From: an uncultured Paludibaculum sp.
Lineage (GTDB): Bacteria > Acidobacteriota > Terriglobia > Bryobacterales > Bryobacteraceae
NCBI RefSeq assembly: GCF_963665245.1
Contig: NZ_OY762267.1
Location: 1,984,001 to 2,048,000 of the forward strand
Direction: 5' to 3'
DNA: 64,000 nucleotides
Shown: positions 56,007-64,000 of the stretch, piece by piece
Numbering within the stretch: position 1 is the stretch's first letter
Layout: the number at the start of each line of letters is the position of its first letter
Notes under the pieces: generated by a model
Databases searched by the model: none
The model's input: the letters and a program-made list of their open reading frames with translations, nothing else
Told to the model about the DNA's origin: nothing
Made by a program: the position numbers and the translations under genes

Positions 56007-56564
56007 GTGATCGCGAGTGACCGGTGGTTTCCCATGATGACCTCAGCGAGTAGAAGGATCGTGCCCGTGGAAAAGGTTGTTGAGCGGATCCGGGCGGTGG
56101 TCGACACGTTCCGAAGACGCGCACGGATTCGGAGAGCGCCCGCCACCATAGCGCGAAGCGCCGTACCGCGGGCCATGGCGATCGTGGCAGGAGGAGTGGA
56201 CACGGCGGCACTACAATCGGCGTTCCAGGATGCCGGCTGGCCCCTGGCCGTGGCGGACAATACCACCGACGCACTGATGATGCAGATGGAGCAGAGGTTC
56301 TGTGTCATCCTTCTGCAGCGGGAGGCGGCCGGGCGCGACTGGCGTCCGGCGGTACGAGTACTGTCGCGGATGGCGCCGCGCCCCTGCGTGCTGCTGTTGT
56401 CGCAAACGCCGGACATGAACCTGTGGGAGGAACTGGTGCGCTGCGGGGGCTTTGATGTGGTGCGGGTGCCGCTGGATGGGGGCGCGATGATCAGGACCGT
56501 GCGTGCGGGCTGGTCGGTGTGGAAACAGCAGCCCGGCGCGGCAACCCGGCAGTGGAACCATTGA
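56007..56564 (+). CDS. Pseudo-receiver-domain protein
   Basis: 185 residues from GTG at 56007. The N-terminal 55 residues are basic. From about 55 to 175 the pattern AMAIVAGGVDTAALQSAFQDAG, FCVILLQREAAGRDWRPAV, RPCVLLLSQTPDMNLWEELVRCGGFDVVRVPLDGGAMIRTV follows the beta/alpha order of CheY-like receivers, but the phosphoacceptor Asp is not in place (LLQREA) and the acidic pair is absent. Likely a degenerate signalling module. Convergent with the NarL-type regulator. Confidence 0.6.
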   Translation: MIASDRWFPMMTSASRRIVPVEKVVERIRAVVDTFRRRARIRRAPATIARSAVPRAMAIVAGGVDTAALQSAFQDAGWPLAVADNTTDALMMQMEQRFCVILLQREAAGRDWRPAVRVLSRMAPRPCVLLLSQTPDMNLWEELVRCGGFDVVRVPLDGGAMIRTVRAGWSVWKQQPGAATRQWNH

Positions 56565-56582
56565 CGGATATATTGACGGATA

Positions 56583-57227
56583 TCAGGAGATGACGCCCTT
56601 GCGCACCGCGTAGAGGATGAGCTCGGGCACGCTGTGCAGATTGAGCTTCTCCATGAGATTGCCGCGGTGCGTCTCCACGGTATAGAGACTGAGATTTAGC
56701 ATGTTCGCCACGTCCTTGTTGCTCTTGCCCTCGGCGACAAGCTGCAGAAGCTCGCGTTCCCGCTGAGTGAGCAGCTCGTAGCTGTCCTCGATGTCCTTGT
56801 CCTGCAACTGGCGCACGTAGTCCTCCACCAGCAGGCGGCTGACAGCGGGGCTGAAGAAGGCCTTGCCCTGGCTGACAGAGCGGATGGCGAGGATGAAGTC
56901 GGATTCCGGGGATTCCTTGAGCAGGTAGCCGCGAGCCCCGGCTTTGAGGGCACGCAGGACATAGCCTTCGTCGGAGTGCATGCTGAGCACGACAATAGCG
57001 ACACCAGACTGTTTCTCGCTGATCTGCCTGGCGGCCTCGATTCCGTTCATGTTGGGCATGGTGATGTCGAGCACGACGAGGTCGGGCTTGAGCCCCTCGA
57101 CCAGAGCCACGGCTTCGCGGCCGTCGCTGGCCTCTCCGATTACCTGAAAGTCCTTTTGCTCCTCCAGCACGAGGCGCAGACCGCGCCGCATCACGGCATG
57201 GTCATCAGCAAGAATGATTCGAATCAT
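56583..57227 (-). CDS. NarL/LuxR-family response regulator
   Basis: 214 residues. Receiver: Asp8/Asp9 (ILADDHAVMRRGL), phosphoacceptor Asp54 in LVVLDITMPNMNGIEA, Ser in VLSMHSDEGY and Lys in YLLKES. C-terminal LuxR-type HTH (about 150-210: LTQRERELLQLVAEGKSNKDVANMLNLSLYTVETHRGNLMEKL). Pairs with the sensor kinase, whose gene ends at 57224 (ATGA overlap). Confidence 0.95.
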   Translation of the reverse strand: MIRIILADDHAVMRRGLRLVLEEQKDFQVIGEASDGREAVALVEGLKPDLVVLDITMPNMNGIEAARQISEKQSGVAIVVLSMHSDEGYVLRALKAGARGYLLKESPESDFILAIRSVSQGKAFFSPAVSRLLVEDYVRQLQDKDIEDSYELLTQRERELLQLVAEGKSNKDVANMLNLSLYTVETHRGNLMEKLNLHSVPELILYAVRKGVIS

Positions 57228-58657
57228 ATGGTGTCCTTTGTAGGCTGACGGGCTGCGCCGTCGAGAGGCAGCAGAATGGAGAGGACGGCGCCGTGGCCGG
57301 ACGCTGAGTCGATGGAGAAGCGGCCGCCGAGTTGGTCCACACGTTCCTCCATCCCGAGCAGTCCCATTCCTTTTTCGCGGCGCGGATCGAAGCCGATGCC
57401 ATCGTCCTGCACGGTGACGGAAAGCCCCTGCTCGTCGCGGCGGACGACTACACGCACCTGAGTCGCCTGGGCATGGCGCGTGCAGTTGTTTAGTGCCTCC
57501 TGGACGACGCGGTAGACGCAGGTGCGGTGAGAATCGGGCAGGTCTTCCACGATCTCGTCGGCAACCATCTTGACCTTGAGGCCGGAGCGGCGCGTGACCT
57601 CACGCGCCTGCCAGCGGAGGGCGGCCACGAGGCCAAGGTCGTCTAGCATCGAAGGGCGCAGCAGCAGCGCCATGTTGCGCACCATACCGACGCTGGTTTC
57701 GGCAAGGCCTCGTACCGACTTCAGGCGCTCGCCCCGCGTCTCGGCGTCGGGCGAGGACTCCAGCCGCCCAAGTTCAACGAGCATGGCTGACATGGTCTGG
57801 CCAACCTCGTCATGCAGTTCGCGGGACAGGTTGCGGCGTTCCTCCTCCTGCGCGGTGACCAGGCGGCTGGAGAGGGTCTGCATTTCGCGTCGGGCCGCTT
57901 CCACCTCTTCGTAGCGGGCCTGGGCTTCCCGTTCGAGCCGCTGGACGCGGCGGATGCTCAAGGTGGCGAGGATGAGCCCAAGCAGCAGGGCCGACAGGGA
58001 GATGACGGCCACGCGGCGGCGGAAGCCGGACTGAACGGCGCGAATGCGCTCCTCGCCGGCGTCGAGATCCCGTTCATTCAATGCGGTGATGCGCCGTGTG
58101 AGCTGCAGCACTTCGGTGCGGAAGGGCAGAATGACGTCGAGAAGGAAGCTGCCGGCCTTGGCGCGGCGGAGTTTGGCGTCCCACTGGAGGGAGGGCTCGA
58201 GCGACCACCAGTAGGAGTCGACGTGGCTGCGGAGGTCGCGGAAGGTGTCGCGTTCAGACAGGGGCAGCTTGGCTTCGTATTGCAGCAGCGTCTGGCCGAT
58301 ACGGGCACGTAGGGCCTGCAATTCGGCTTTCTGACCGTCGGCGCGGGCCCCGTCGACGTCGAGCAGGTAGTCGCGGACAACGGTGGCGGTGCGGAATATG
58401 TCGGCGCGCAACTGATCGAGCAGTGCGTCGCGAGCGCGGGACTCGTTGCGCAGGGCAGCGGTAGCGAGTTCGACCCGGCGTAGGGATGTGGTGGCGTCGA
58501 AGGCCATGGCCGCCATGAGCAACAGGAGTCCGGCGAAGCCGATACCGAGGGCGCGGTCCCAGGTCGAGAGGAACTGACGCGTCGCCTTGCGGAGGGACCA
58601 GTGATGGGTGGAGAGATCCGCCATCGAACGGTTGAGGCCTTTCCTCATTGTTAGCAC
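57224..58657 (-). CDS. NarX/DegS-type sensor histidine kinase with CHASE3-like sensor
   Basis: Up to 477 residues from GTG at 58657; ATG at 58648 and 58624 are alternatives. Helices at about 36-54 and 214-234 bracket a four-helix, CHASE3-like periplasmic domain (about 60-210). A coiled linker leads to HisKA_3 with phosphoacceptor His282 in SRELHDEVGQ, and an HATPase domain (VVQEALNNCTRHAQAT, VQDDGIGFDP, GMGLLGMEERV). Stimulus unknown. Confidence 0.93.
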   Translation of the reverse strand: MLTMRKGLNRSMADLSTHHWSLRKATRQFLSTWDRALGIGFAGLLLLMAAMAFDATTSLRRVELATAALRNESRARDALLDQLRADIFRTATVVRDYLLDVDGARADGQKAELQALRARIGQTLLQYEAKLPLSERDTFRDLRSHVDSYWWSLEPSLQWDAKLRRAKAGSFLLDVILPFRTEVLQLTRRITALNERDLDAGEERIRAVQSGFRRRVAVISLSALLLGLILATLSIRRVQRLEREAQARYEEVEAARREMQTLSSRLVTAQEEERRNLSRELHDEVGQTMSAMLVELGRLESSPDAETRGERLKSVRGLAETSVGMVRNMALLLRPSMLDDLGLVAALRWQAREVTRRSGLKVKMVADEIVEDLPDSHRTCVYRVVQEALNNCTRHAQATQVRVVVRRDEQGLSVTVQDDGIGFDPRREKGMGLLGMEERVDQLGGRFSIDSASGHGAVLSILLPLDGAARQPTKDTI

Positions 58658-58817
58658 GGCGGACGGTGATCGTTAGATATCGGGAGCGGACGTGAGGGGC
58701 GAGAGACCCTGTGGAGTTTACCTAGCGTCCGTGTGGCGACGGCAATTCTCGGATCATCCCGATCATCAGAGTGGTGATTCTGAGGGGCGCGTGGGAAGAT
58801 GATGGTAGATCGAGCCC

Positions 58818-59288
58818 ATGCGTACGCTCTCGAAGAAAATCCAATACTCCCTGCGCGCCTTGTATGCGCTAAGCCGGGTGTACGACAAGCCACTCCTCAT
58901 CGCGGACCTTGCAGAGAAGGAAGCGATTCCCAAGAAATTCCTGGAGCAGATCCTGCTTCAGTTGAAGGCCAAAGGCCTCGTTCAGAGCAAGAAGGGCAAA
59001 GGGGGCGGCTATCGACTGGCTCGACACCCCGAAACCGTCACGCTGGGGCAGGTGATCCGGCTGATTGACGGACCACTGGCCCCGCTGCCTTGTGCCAGCG
59101 AAACGGCCTACCGCAAATGCGACGAGTGCGTGGATGACCGCTACTGCGGCACCCGGCTGGTCATGCGGGATGTGCGCGACCAAATGGCACGCATTCTGGA
59201 CGGCACAACTCTCGCCGGAGTTTGCCGGCGGGTCGACGAGGCACGTTCGGACGCCGATCAGTCAGACAACTTCATGTATTACATTTGA
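58818..59288 (+). CDS. Rrf2-family regulator with four cysteines
   Basis: 156 residues. Winged helix (TLSKKIQYSLRALYALSR, LLQLKAKGLVQSKKGKGGGYRLAR), then Cys92, Cys101, Cys104 and Cys110 in PCASETAYRKCDECVDDRYCG. The pattern differs from the IscR/NsrR spacing of the first Rrf2 protein and resembles the CX8CX2CX5C set of other Rrf2 members that may bind a cluster or thiols. Probably a transcription regulator; no targets are obvious. Divergent from the sensor kinase (160 bp). Confidence 0.88.
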   Translation: MRTLSKKIQYSLRALYALSRVYDKPLLIADLAEKEAIPKKFLEQILLQLKAKGLVQSKKGKGGGYRLARHPETVTLGQVIRLIDGPLAPLPCASETAYRKCDECVDDRYCGTRLVMRDVRDQMARILDGTTLAGVCRRVDEARSDADQSDNFMYYI

Positions 59289-59931
59289 CTTCGAACCAGC
59301 CCTGCTCGCGGACTCAGGAGGAGGCTTCCGGCATCAGAGTCCACGGCCCGGAGGACGAGCGGTCGAGCATGCCAGCAGGGCTGCCCTGATCTTTCTTGCC
59401 TGACAGGTGTCGAACTGCAGCGCGCCCTTTACCATCCATTCTCCGTCACACAGCCGCCAGTTGGGCCGCATGATGCCGGAGGACGAGTGAGACTCCGCGG
59501 ACGCGCCGCGTTATGTGGAGGCGCTGCCGCCGAGAGGGTATCGGTCTACCGGTGCGGTGGAGCCCCCGGCGCCCGCTGAACGCGAGAGAGGGGGGTACAT
59601 CTGGGTATCTGCAGCGAAGAAATGGCGGACGGACGCAACTGCGCGAGCGGAATTCCTGGAAGCGGCACGATCGGTCGAGTCGAGTTCGCGGAATGCAACT
59701 TCTCATGTTTGTGTGATTCTGTCCTCTCCTGGCGAGGATAGGGGTGGGCGTTATCATTTGAAATGGTGGAGAAGGGCTATCCGCTTGCCCAGAATCCTCT
59801 TCCGATGTCCTTCGATTGGTTTACCGGCGGAACCATGGATGCAATTGGTTGAGCATTCGGACGTTTTGGCTCGTGTCAGCGGCATTCTGGGTCTACAATG
59901 GGGACCAAACAACAAGGCCATTGGAAGGGCT
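59289..59931. other. Intergenic region; no gene seen
   Basis: About 640 bp. A 9-bp inverted pair (AGCCCTGCT at about 59300 and AGCAGGGCT at about 59376) lies after the Rrf2 gene; the second arm is followed by GCCCTGATCTTTCTT, a possible weak terminator. The open frame upstream of the SDR start (from 59515) is arginine-rich and has no recognisable domain. Confidence 0.4.
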
Positions 59932-60792
59932 ATGCGGAACACTCGCGTTGGCCTCAATTCGCAAGACGTCTGCAAGTGTGTCTCGCCCGTTGCCTTGATT
60001 TCGGGAGGCTCGGCTGGCATAGGCGCGGCTTCTGTCCGCAGGTTCCTGGCAGCCGGATGGCGGGTGGCCGTGGTAGCGCTGCCTGACGCGCACCTTAACT
60101 GGCTGAGATCGCAGGATGTCGTTATCACAGCCGGCGATATCACTTCGGGTCAGACCCGCGAAACCACTGTGGATCGAACGCTCGCCGCATTCGGCCGAAT
60201 CGACGTTCTGATCAACGGCGCTGGAGTTGGGCTGTATGGCTTGCCAACGGAGATCTCGCCGCCGCTCTTCTCGCGCATCCTGAACGTGAATGTCGTCGCC
60301 CCTTTGGCTCTGGCTCAACTGGTCGTGCCTGTGATGCTTGAACAAGGATTCGGGACCATTGTGACAATGGGATCCGTCGCGGCCCGCGTGGCACTGCCTT
60401 GGGCCGCCGCCTACTCGGCTTCAAAATCCGCGCTTTGCGCCCTTCACGATTCGCTGCGGCGGGAGTTGCGCGGCAGCCCTGTCCACTTGCTTAATGTCCA
60501 TCCCGGCATTGTCGATACCAACTTCAGGAGCCACGTTCTGTCCGGACAGGCGCCTGACGCGGTTCGGAACATACGCTACGTGGTCTCCCCCGAGGCTGTT
60601 GCGGAGGCAATCTTCCGTGCGGTGAGAAGGCGCCGCAAGACCGTGTACGTGCCCGCGATTGGCTTCCTCTTCAACATGCTTGGGGCTCTCGCTCCTTCAC
60701 TCATGGATTATTACCTAAGCCGCCTGTCCCCTCCATGTTGGAATCGAATCAGACTCCACACAGCGGCTGCATCCACAACCCGAGTCGAATGA
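59932..60792 (+). CDS. Short-chain dehydrogenase/reductase
   Basis: 286 residues from ATG at 59932 (MRNTRVGLNSQ), with GGAAGG upstream. Rossmann motif SGGSAGIGAAS (TGxxxGIG type), NNAG-equivalent INGAGVGLYG, catalytic YSASK with Ser upstream in TMGSVAARV, and PG in NVHPGIVDTNF. NAD(P)-dependent reduction or oxidation of a small alcohol/ketone; it ends with a short membrane-like helix (FLFNMLGALAPSLMDYYL). The stop overlaps the next gene's start (ATGA). Confidence 0.88.
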   Translation: MRNTRVGLNSQDVCKCVSPVALISGGSAGIGAASVRRFLAAGWRVAVVALPDAHLNWLRSQDVVITAGDITSGQTRETTVDRTLAAFGRIDVLINGAGVGLYGLPTEISPPLFSRILNVNVVAPLALAQLVVPVMLEQGFGTIVTMGSVAARVALPWAAAYSASKSALCALHDSLRRELRGSPVHLLNVHPGIVDTNFRSHVLSGQAPDAVRNIRYVVSPEAVAEAIFRAVRRRRKTVYVPAIGFLFNMLGALAPSLMDYYLSRLSPPCWNRIRLHTAAASTTRVE

Positions 60793-62804
60793 CGACCGAA
60801 CCCGTGGAAGGGGACGCCTGCGATCAAGAGGCAGCGTCGCAAAGACAACGACACAAGCTGGCCGCGACTGGTGTGCTGGTCGTCATTGTTTTCACCGGGG
60901 CCTGGATCCGAGCGCTACACCTGGACGAGCGGCCACTGTGGGTGGATGAGGCCGAATCATCGATTAACGCGCTGACAATCCTGCAGCACGGATTTCCCAC
61001 GGATGCTTATCTCGGCATCCCCATCTACGAGAACACGCACGTGTGGCCTTGGCCGGAGAACTCAGAATACGAGTTCCGCGACGTAAGCTACTCAGAGAAT
61101 CACCTTGCGGTCTATCACGGTTGGCTTCCGCTGTACGCGATCGCCGCGTCCTTCGCACTTCACGGGATCCAGCCTGACCAGGACGATGGGAGCCGTTCGA
61201 CCAAACACAGCCTGACGGAGCAGAAACACCGGACCGCGGCGGCCCGCATTCCCTCGGTACTTTTTGCCGCCGTGTTTCTAGGGCTCGCGTTTCTTGGAGG
61301 GAACGTGCTGTACGGCCGGGAAGCAGGATGGGCCGCTCTGATCACCGCAGCCTACTATCCCTTCCACACCTCCCTCTCCGATCAGGCCCGCTACTACTCC
61401 GCCCAAGTCACCTTGACGACAGCCTGCTGCATCCTGCTCTGGCTGCTAATCAGAGAGTGCCGATGGAAGCATGTATGGCTTGGAGGGATCGCCTTCGTCC
61501 TCCTGTTTCACACGCACCTGCTGAGCTTCTTCACGGCTGTGGTGATGACGGCATTCTGTATGCCGGTGATCATCCATCGCCATAAGGACTGGCTTAGAAA
61601 AATGCTCTTGTTCGCGTCGATCATAACCGCCGGCACGCTGCCGTGGATCATCCTCACGGGGTTCTATCAACACCAGAGCCGCATCCCTCGAGCGTGGTCA
61701 TTGTTGCGTATTCCTGCTGATCTGCCGCACTATCCACCATTCAACATGTGGTATGCGATCCCGGGGCTCGTGATCGTAATCATCGCACTCCGGGCCTACT
61801 TGTCCCGAAGACGTCTAGTCCCGGACGCAAGCATTGCCGCGGTGCGTCTGTTTCCAGTACTGCTGTTTCTGGGCGGCTGGACTCTGGTTGGGTATGCAGC
61901 CTTTCTGTTGTTCATGCCCGCGGTGAGTTTTACCAAAGACCGACTCAGCCTAAGCTACTGGGGGCCCCTCTTCCTTCTCGCCTCCACCATGAGTGTCGTT
62001 CTTGTCCGGATATTCACCCCGCGTGTATCGACGCGCCTCTGCCCCATTCTGGCGTCGCTTCTGATGCTGTTGATCTTCCTGAGCACCGGACATTCATTGG
62101 CGATTGCACACACCCCCGGATCTGGAGAATGGAGGGTGTACACGGACATTTACCAGCAGCTCGATTCCATGCACCTGACGTCCACCACAAAACTCTATGC
62201 TGCGCCAAATAGCCACCTTGTTTTGAGCTTCTACTCCGGGGTGCCAATCCAGGACATTACTCCGGTGAGGAAGTCCTATCTGGATTCATACCGAGGTGAG
62301 ATCGTCTACATCGAACCGGAGGTATCCGTGGAGACCGGCATTCTAGACCCGGCAAGGGTCCGGGAGGCAGCCCTGCGCGACGGGGTCGTTCTCTCGCAGG
62401 ATGCCTTGGAACAGACCGCAATCAGGCTGCGCACCTACGCCTACCGTCAATCGATGATGGATGCCGTAGCGCCGGTGGGACCCGCTGGTCTCGAACCGCT
62501 GCCCGCATACGCGCGAGAACTACTGGCGGCTCAGCGAGCCCAGGTCTCGACCCATTTCGCGAACTTCGGGTATGAACTGGTAACTAGAGGTTTTGAAGTA
62601 CGCGACTGGTCGGACTGGTGTGCCGTACTGAAGTACAGATTCGTTGATCCCCGGGCGCGGCGCGGCACTCATGCCAACTTCGCTGAGCGGCTCAGAGGCG
62701 CAGATGCGATGATTGTTGCGCGCTCAGGAACCGCGGCAATCTACCGCTCCCGATGGCATCCACCACATTCGACCGGGTCGCTCAGCTTCAGGTTTGTGCG
62801 GTGA
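60789..62804 (+). CDS. GT39/ArnT-like membrane glycosyltransferase
   Basis: 671 residues from ATG at 60789 (MTTEPVEGD), which overlaps the SDR stop (ATGA); an upstream ATG at 60735 is in frame. First helix followed by LHLDERPLWVDEAESSIN, the acidic D-E motif of the family, then about ten helices with FHTSLSDQARYYSAQ. The C-terminal about 220 residues are extracytoplasmic. Likely transfers a sugar from a polyprenyl carrier. The coupled SDR may prepare or modify its sugar substrate; that is inference. Confidence 0.85.
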   Translation: MTTEPVEGDACDQEAASQRQRHKLAATGVLVVIVFTGAWIRALHLDERPLWVDEAESSINALTILQHGFPTDAYLGIPIYENTHVWPWPENSEYEFRDVSYSENHLAVYHGWLPLYAIAASFALHGIQPDQDDGSRSTKHSLTEQKHRTAAARIPSVLFAAVFLGLAFLGGNVLYGREAGWAALITAAYYPFHTSLSDQARYYSAQVTLTTACCILLWLLIRECRWKHVWLGGIAFVLLFHTHLLSFFTAVVMTAFCMPVIIHRHKDWLRKMLLFASIITAGTLPWIILTGFYQHQSRIPRAWSLLRIPADLPHYPPFNMWYAIPGLVIVIIALRAYLSRRRLVPDASIAAVRLFPVLLFLGGWTLVGYAAFLLFMPAVSFTKDRLSLSYWGPLFLLASTMSVVLVRIFTPRVSTRLCPILASLLMLLIFLSTGHSLAIAHTPGSGEWRVYTDIYQQLDSMHLTSTTKLYAAPNSHLVLSFYSGVPIQDITPVRKSYLDSYRGEIVYIEPEVSVETGILDPARVREAALRDGVVLSQDALEQTAIRLRTYAYRQSMMDAVAPVGPAGLEPLPAYARELLAAQRAQVSTHFANFGYELVTRGFEVRDWSDWCAVLKYRFVDPRARRGTHANFAERLRGADAMIVARSGTAAIYRSRWHPPHSTGSLSFRFVR

Positions 62805-62948
62805 GGGTTAGCGCCATTTGCGCGCCGTGCGACTTAAGCGGGAACATGGCCCGGCATTATGGCGCCAAAGAATCTTGCGTCCCGGTAACCAGCGGATAAT
62901 CCTCCACTAAAATACCGAAAAATGATATTGTGGGGACGGAAATCGGAT

Positions 62949-64000
62949 ATGTCTATCCGCGCTTGTTCTGCCCTCGGACTCTTTGCCGGCCTTCTCGCGC
63001 AGCCTCCACCCACCAGTCCACCACTGCTTCGAGTCGACGTCGAATTGGTCCAGGTCGATGCGGTGGTCACCGATTCCCGCGGCCACCATGTACCCGACCT
63101 TCAGCGGGAGGACTTCGAGATCCGGCAGGATGGGAAACTCCAGAAGATCGGCCATCTGTCCTTTGTCGCGGGGAGTCCGGCAACCGTGGGATGGGATCGC
63201 CCGAAGGCCTCTTCAGTGGAGACGATCCCACCACCTGCGGCCAGCATTGATGCCAAGGACATTCAGCGAACGTATGCCCTGGTTGTGGACGACCTGGGAC
63301 TCACGTTTGAGAACATCGTTCGAGTTCGCAGTGCACTGAAGACGTTTGTCGATGAGAACATGCACCCGAACGACCTGACTGCCGTGATAACTACCGGGCG
63401 CGGCGCTGCAGCATTCCAGCAGTTCACGCCGGACAAGCGAATCCTGCATGCCGCGATCGACCGGCTGCGGGTCAACCTGAACTCCAGGGCTGCCGGCGCC
63501 TCTGTTTTCGGATCATTCACACCGGTTGTGGACCAACACGATGAGGAATGGGCCCGTCAACACTTCACGAACGGCACTCTGGGTGCGTTGCAGTACATCG
63601 TCCAGGGACTGCGTGGGCTGCCGGGTCGAAAGTCCGTCATTCTCTTCTCGCAGCACATTCCCATGGACCGGGACCAGCCCGGCCAATGGATCGAGCACTT
63701 GCAGCGCCTGGCGAATGAAGCCAACCGGTCGGGAGTCGTCTTTTACGCAGTAGACGTCCGCCCTCTGGCCCCACCCTCAGGATTCTCGGCCACGAATGGA
63801 CGTCCCGTCATGGTCGCCGAGACCCGCCCCATAGACAGACTCAAACAGAGACTGAACGACCACGCGGCATATCTGGAGGCACAGACCGGTCTGTATTACC
63901 TGGCGAAACAGACGGGCGGATTATTCCTCAAGGACGACAATGATCTGACGAAGCTAATCCGACAAGCGATCGAGGATCAGTCTGGGTATTATCTGATCGG
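62949..64000 (+). CDS. VWFA-related acidobacterial-type protein (partial, right edge)
   Basis: About 351 residues from ATG at 62949 with no stop before the window ends. Short signal peptide (about 1-17). Then LVQVDAVVTDSRGHHVPDLQREDFEIRQDG, the typical N-terminal domain, a VWA-like fold (YALVVDDLGLTFENIVRVRSALKTFVDENM, VILFSQHI), and LAKQTGGLFLKDDNDLTKLI...SGYYLIG. The MIDAS DxSxS is replaced by DDLGLT. Upstream 62805-62948 (about 140 bp) holds no gene. Confidence 0.88.
   Translation, partial: MSIRACSALGLFAGLLAQPPPTSPPLLRVDVELVQVDAVVTDSRGHHVPDLQREDFEIRQDGKLQKIGHLSFVAGSPATVGWDRPKASSVETIPPPAASIDAKDIQRTYALVVDDLGLTFENIVRVRSALKTFVDENMHPNDLTAVITTGRGAAAFQQFTPDKRILHAAIDRLRVNLNSRAAGASVFGSFTPVVDQHDEEWARQHFTNGTLGALQYIVQGLRGLPGRKSVILFSQHIPMDRDQPGQWIEHLQRLANEANRSGVVFYAVDVRPLAPPSGFSATNGRPVMVAETRPIDRLKQRLNDHAAYLEAQTGLYYLAKQTGGLFLKDDNDLTKLIRQAIEDQSGYYLI

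Noticed and set aside
55669..56010. 113-residue frame in the divergent intergenic region
   Set aside because: Cys/Arg/Ser-rich composition, no ribosome binding site and no domain.
60725..60775. tRNA T-loop-like word on the minus strand (TTCGATTCC)
   Set aside because: No acceptor stem or anticodon arm can be drawn around it, and it lies at the end of the SDR coding sequence.

Overview
The window is GC-rich bacterial chromosome, most likely from an acidobacterium of the Solibacter/Bryobacter/Paludibaculum type. This is inferred from gene content: two VWFA-related acidobacterial-type proteins, a SEC-C protein with the N-terminal repeat-like signature common in Acidobacteria, an ECF sigma factor of the subfamily found beside Ser/Thr kinases, an Oar-like TonB receptor with a carboxypeptidase-regulatory domain, a tannase-family esterase and a PEP-CTERM protein. 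No rRNA, tRNA, CRISPR array, IS element or prophage gene was seen.

Layout. 1-4.0 kb: partial purH (minus), an NAD-type isocitrate/isopropylmalate dehydrogenase and three secreted proteins (a DUF4177-like one, a PEP-CTERM one, a beta-helix one). 4.0-10.7 kb: two paralogous membrane Ser/Thr kinases with TPR-like tails on either side of an ECF sigma factor, then a secreted unknown. 10.8-18.2 kb: a membrane glycosyltransferase, a CapK-like adenylate-forming enzyme, a 58-bp minisatellite between convergent genes, and small secreted or membrane unknowns plus a GNAT acetyltransferase. 18.5-32.8 kb: tannase-like esterase, SEC-C protein, VWFA protein, rsmG, a GH140-like apiosidase, a PepSY/TonB-receptor pair, a galactonate-dehydratase-like enolase-superfamily enzyme, a Gfo/Idh/MocA oxidoreductase and an unknown.

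32.8-46.1 kb is the standout: one tightly packed minus-strand run with ATGA overlaps. It reads Rrf2 regulator, ccoS, Rieske protein, b6f-like fused cytochrome b, a seven-haem membrane cytochrome c, ccoN, ccoO, a CcoQ-like micro-protein, a haem-less CcoP-N-like protein, an FeS/FAD oxidoreductase, a SafE-type protein, ccoG, a FixH-like micro-protein and ccoI. It encodes a quinol:cytochrome c reductase, a cbb3-type oxidase and their assembly factors in one unit. No ordinary di-haem CcoP is present; the heptahaem protein is the obvious candidate to take that role and that of cytochrome c1. A near-consensus sigma-70 promoter lies just upstream of the Rrf2 gene.

46.3-51.6 kb: a TlpA-like thioredoxin protein and a mono-haem secreted protein preceded by a translationally coupled 50-aa ORF and a perfect 26-bp palindrome; then a cystathionine gamma-synthase/lyase-type enzyme and a PEGA protein. 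51.7-64 kb: HtrA protease, a periplasmic adaptor next to what may be an ABC-permease remnant, a STAS protein, a pseudo-receiver protein, a NarL-type two-component pair, a second Rrf2 regulator, an SDR enzyme coupled to a GT39-like glycosyltransferase, and a second VWFA protein cut by the right edge.

Functional calls rest on motifs and family resemblance read by eye; no database search was run.
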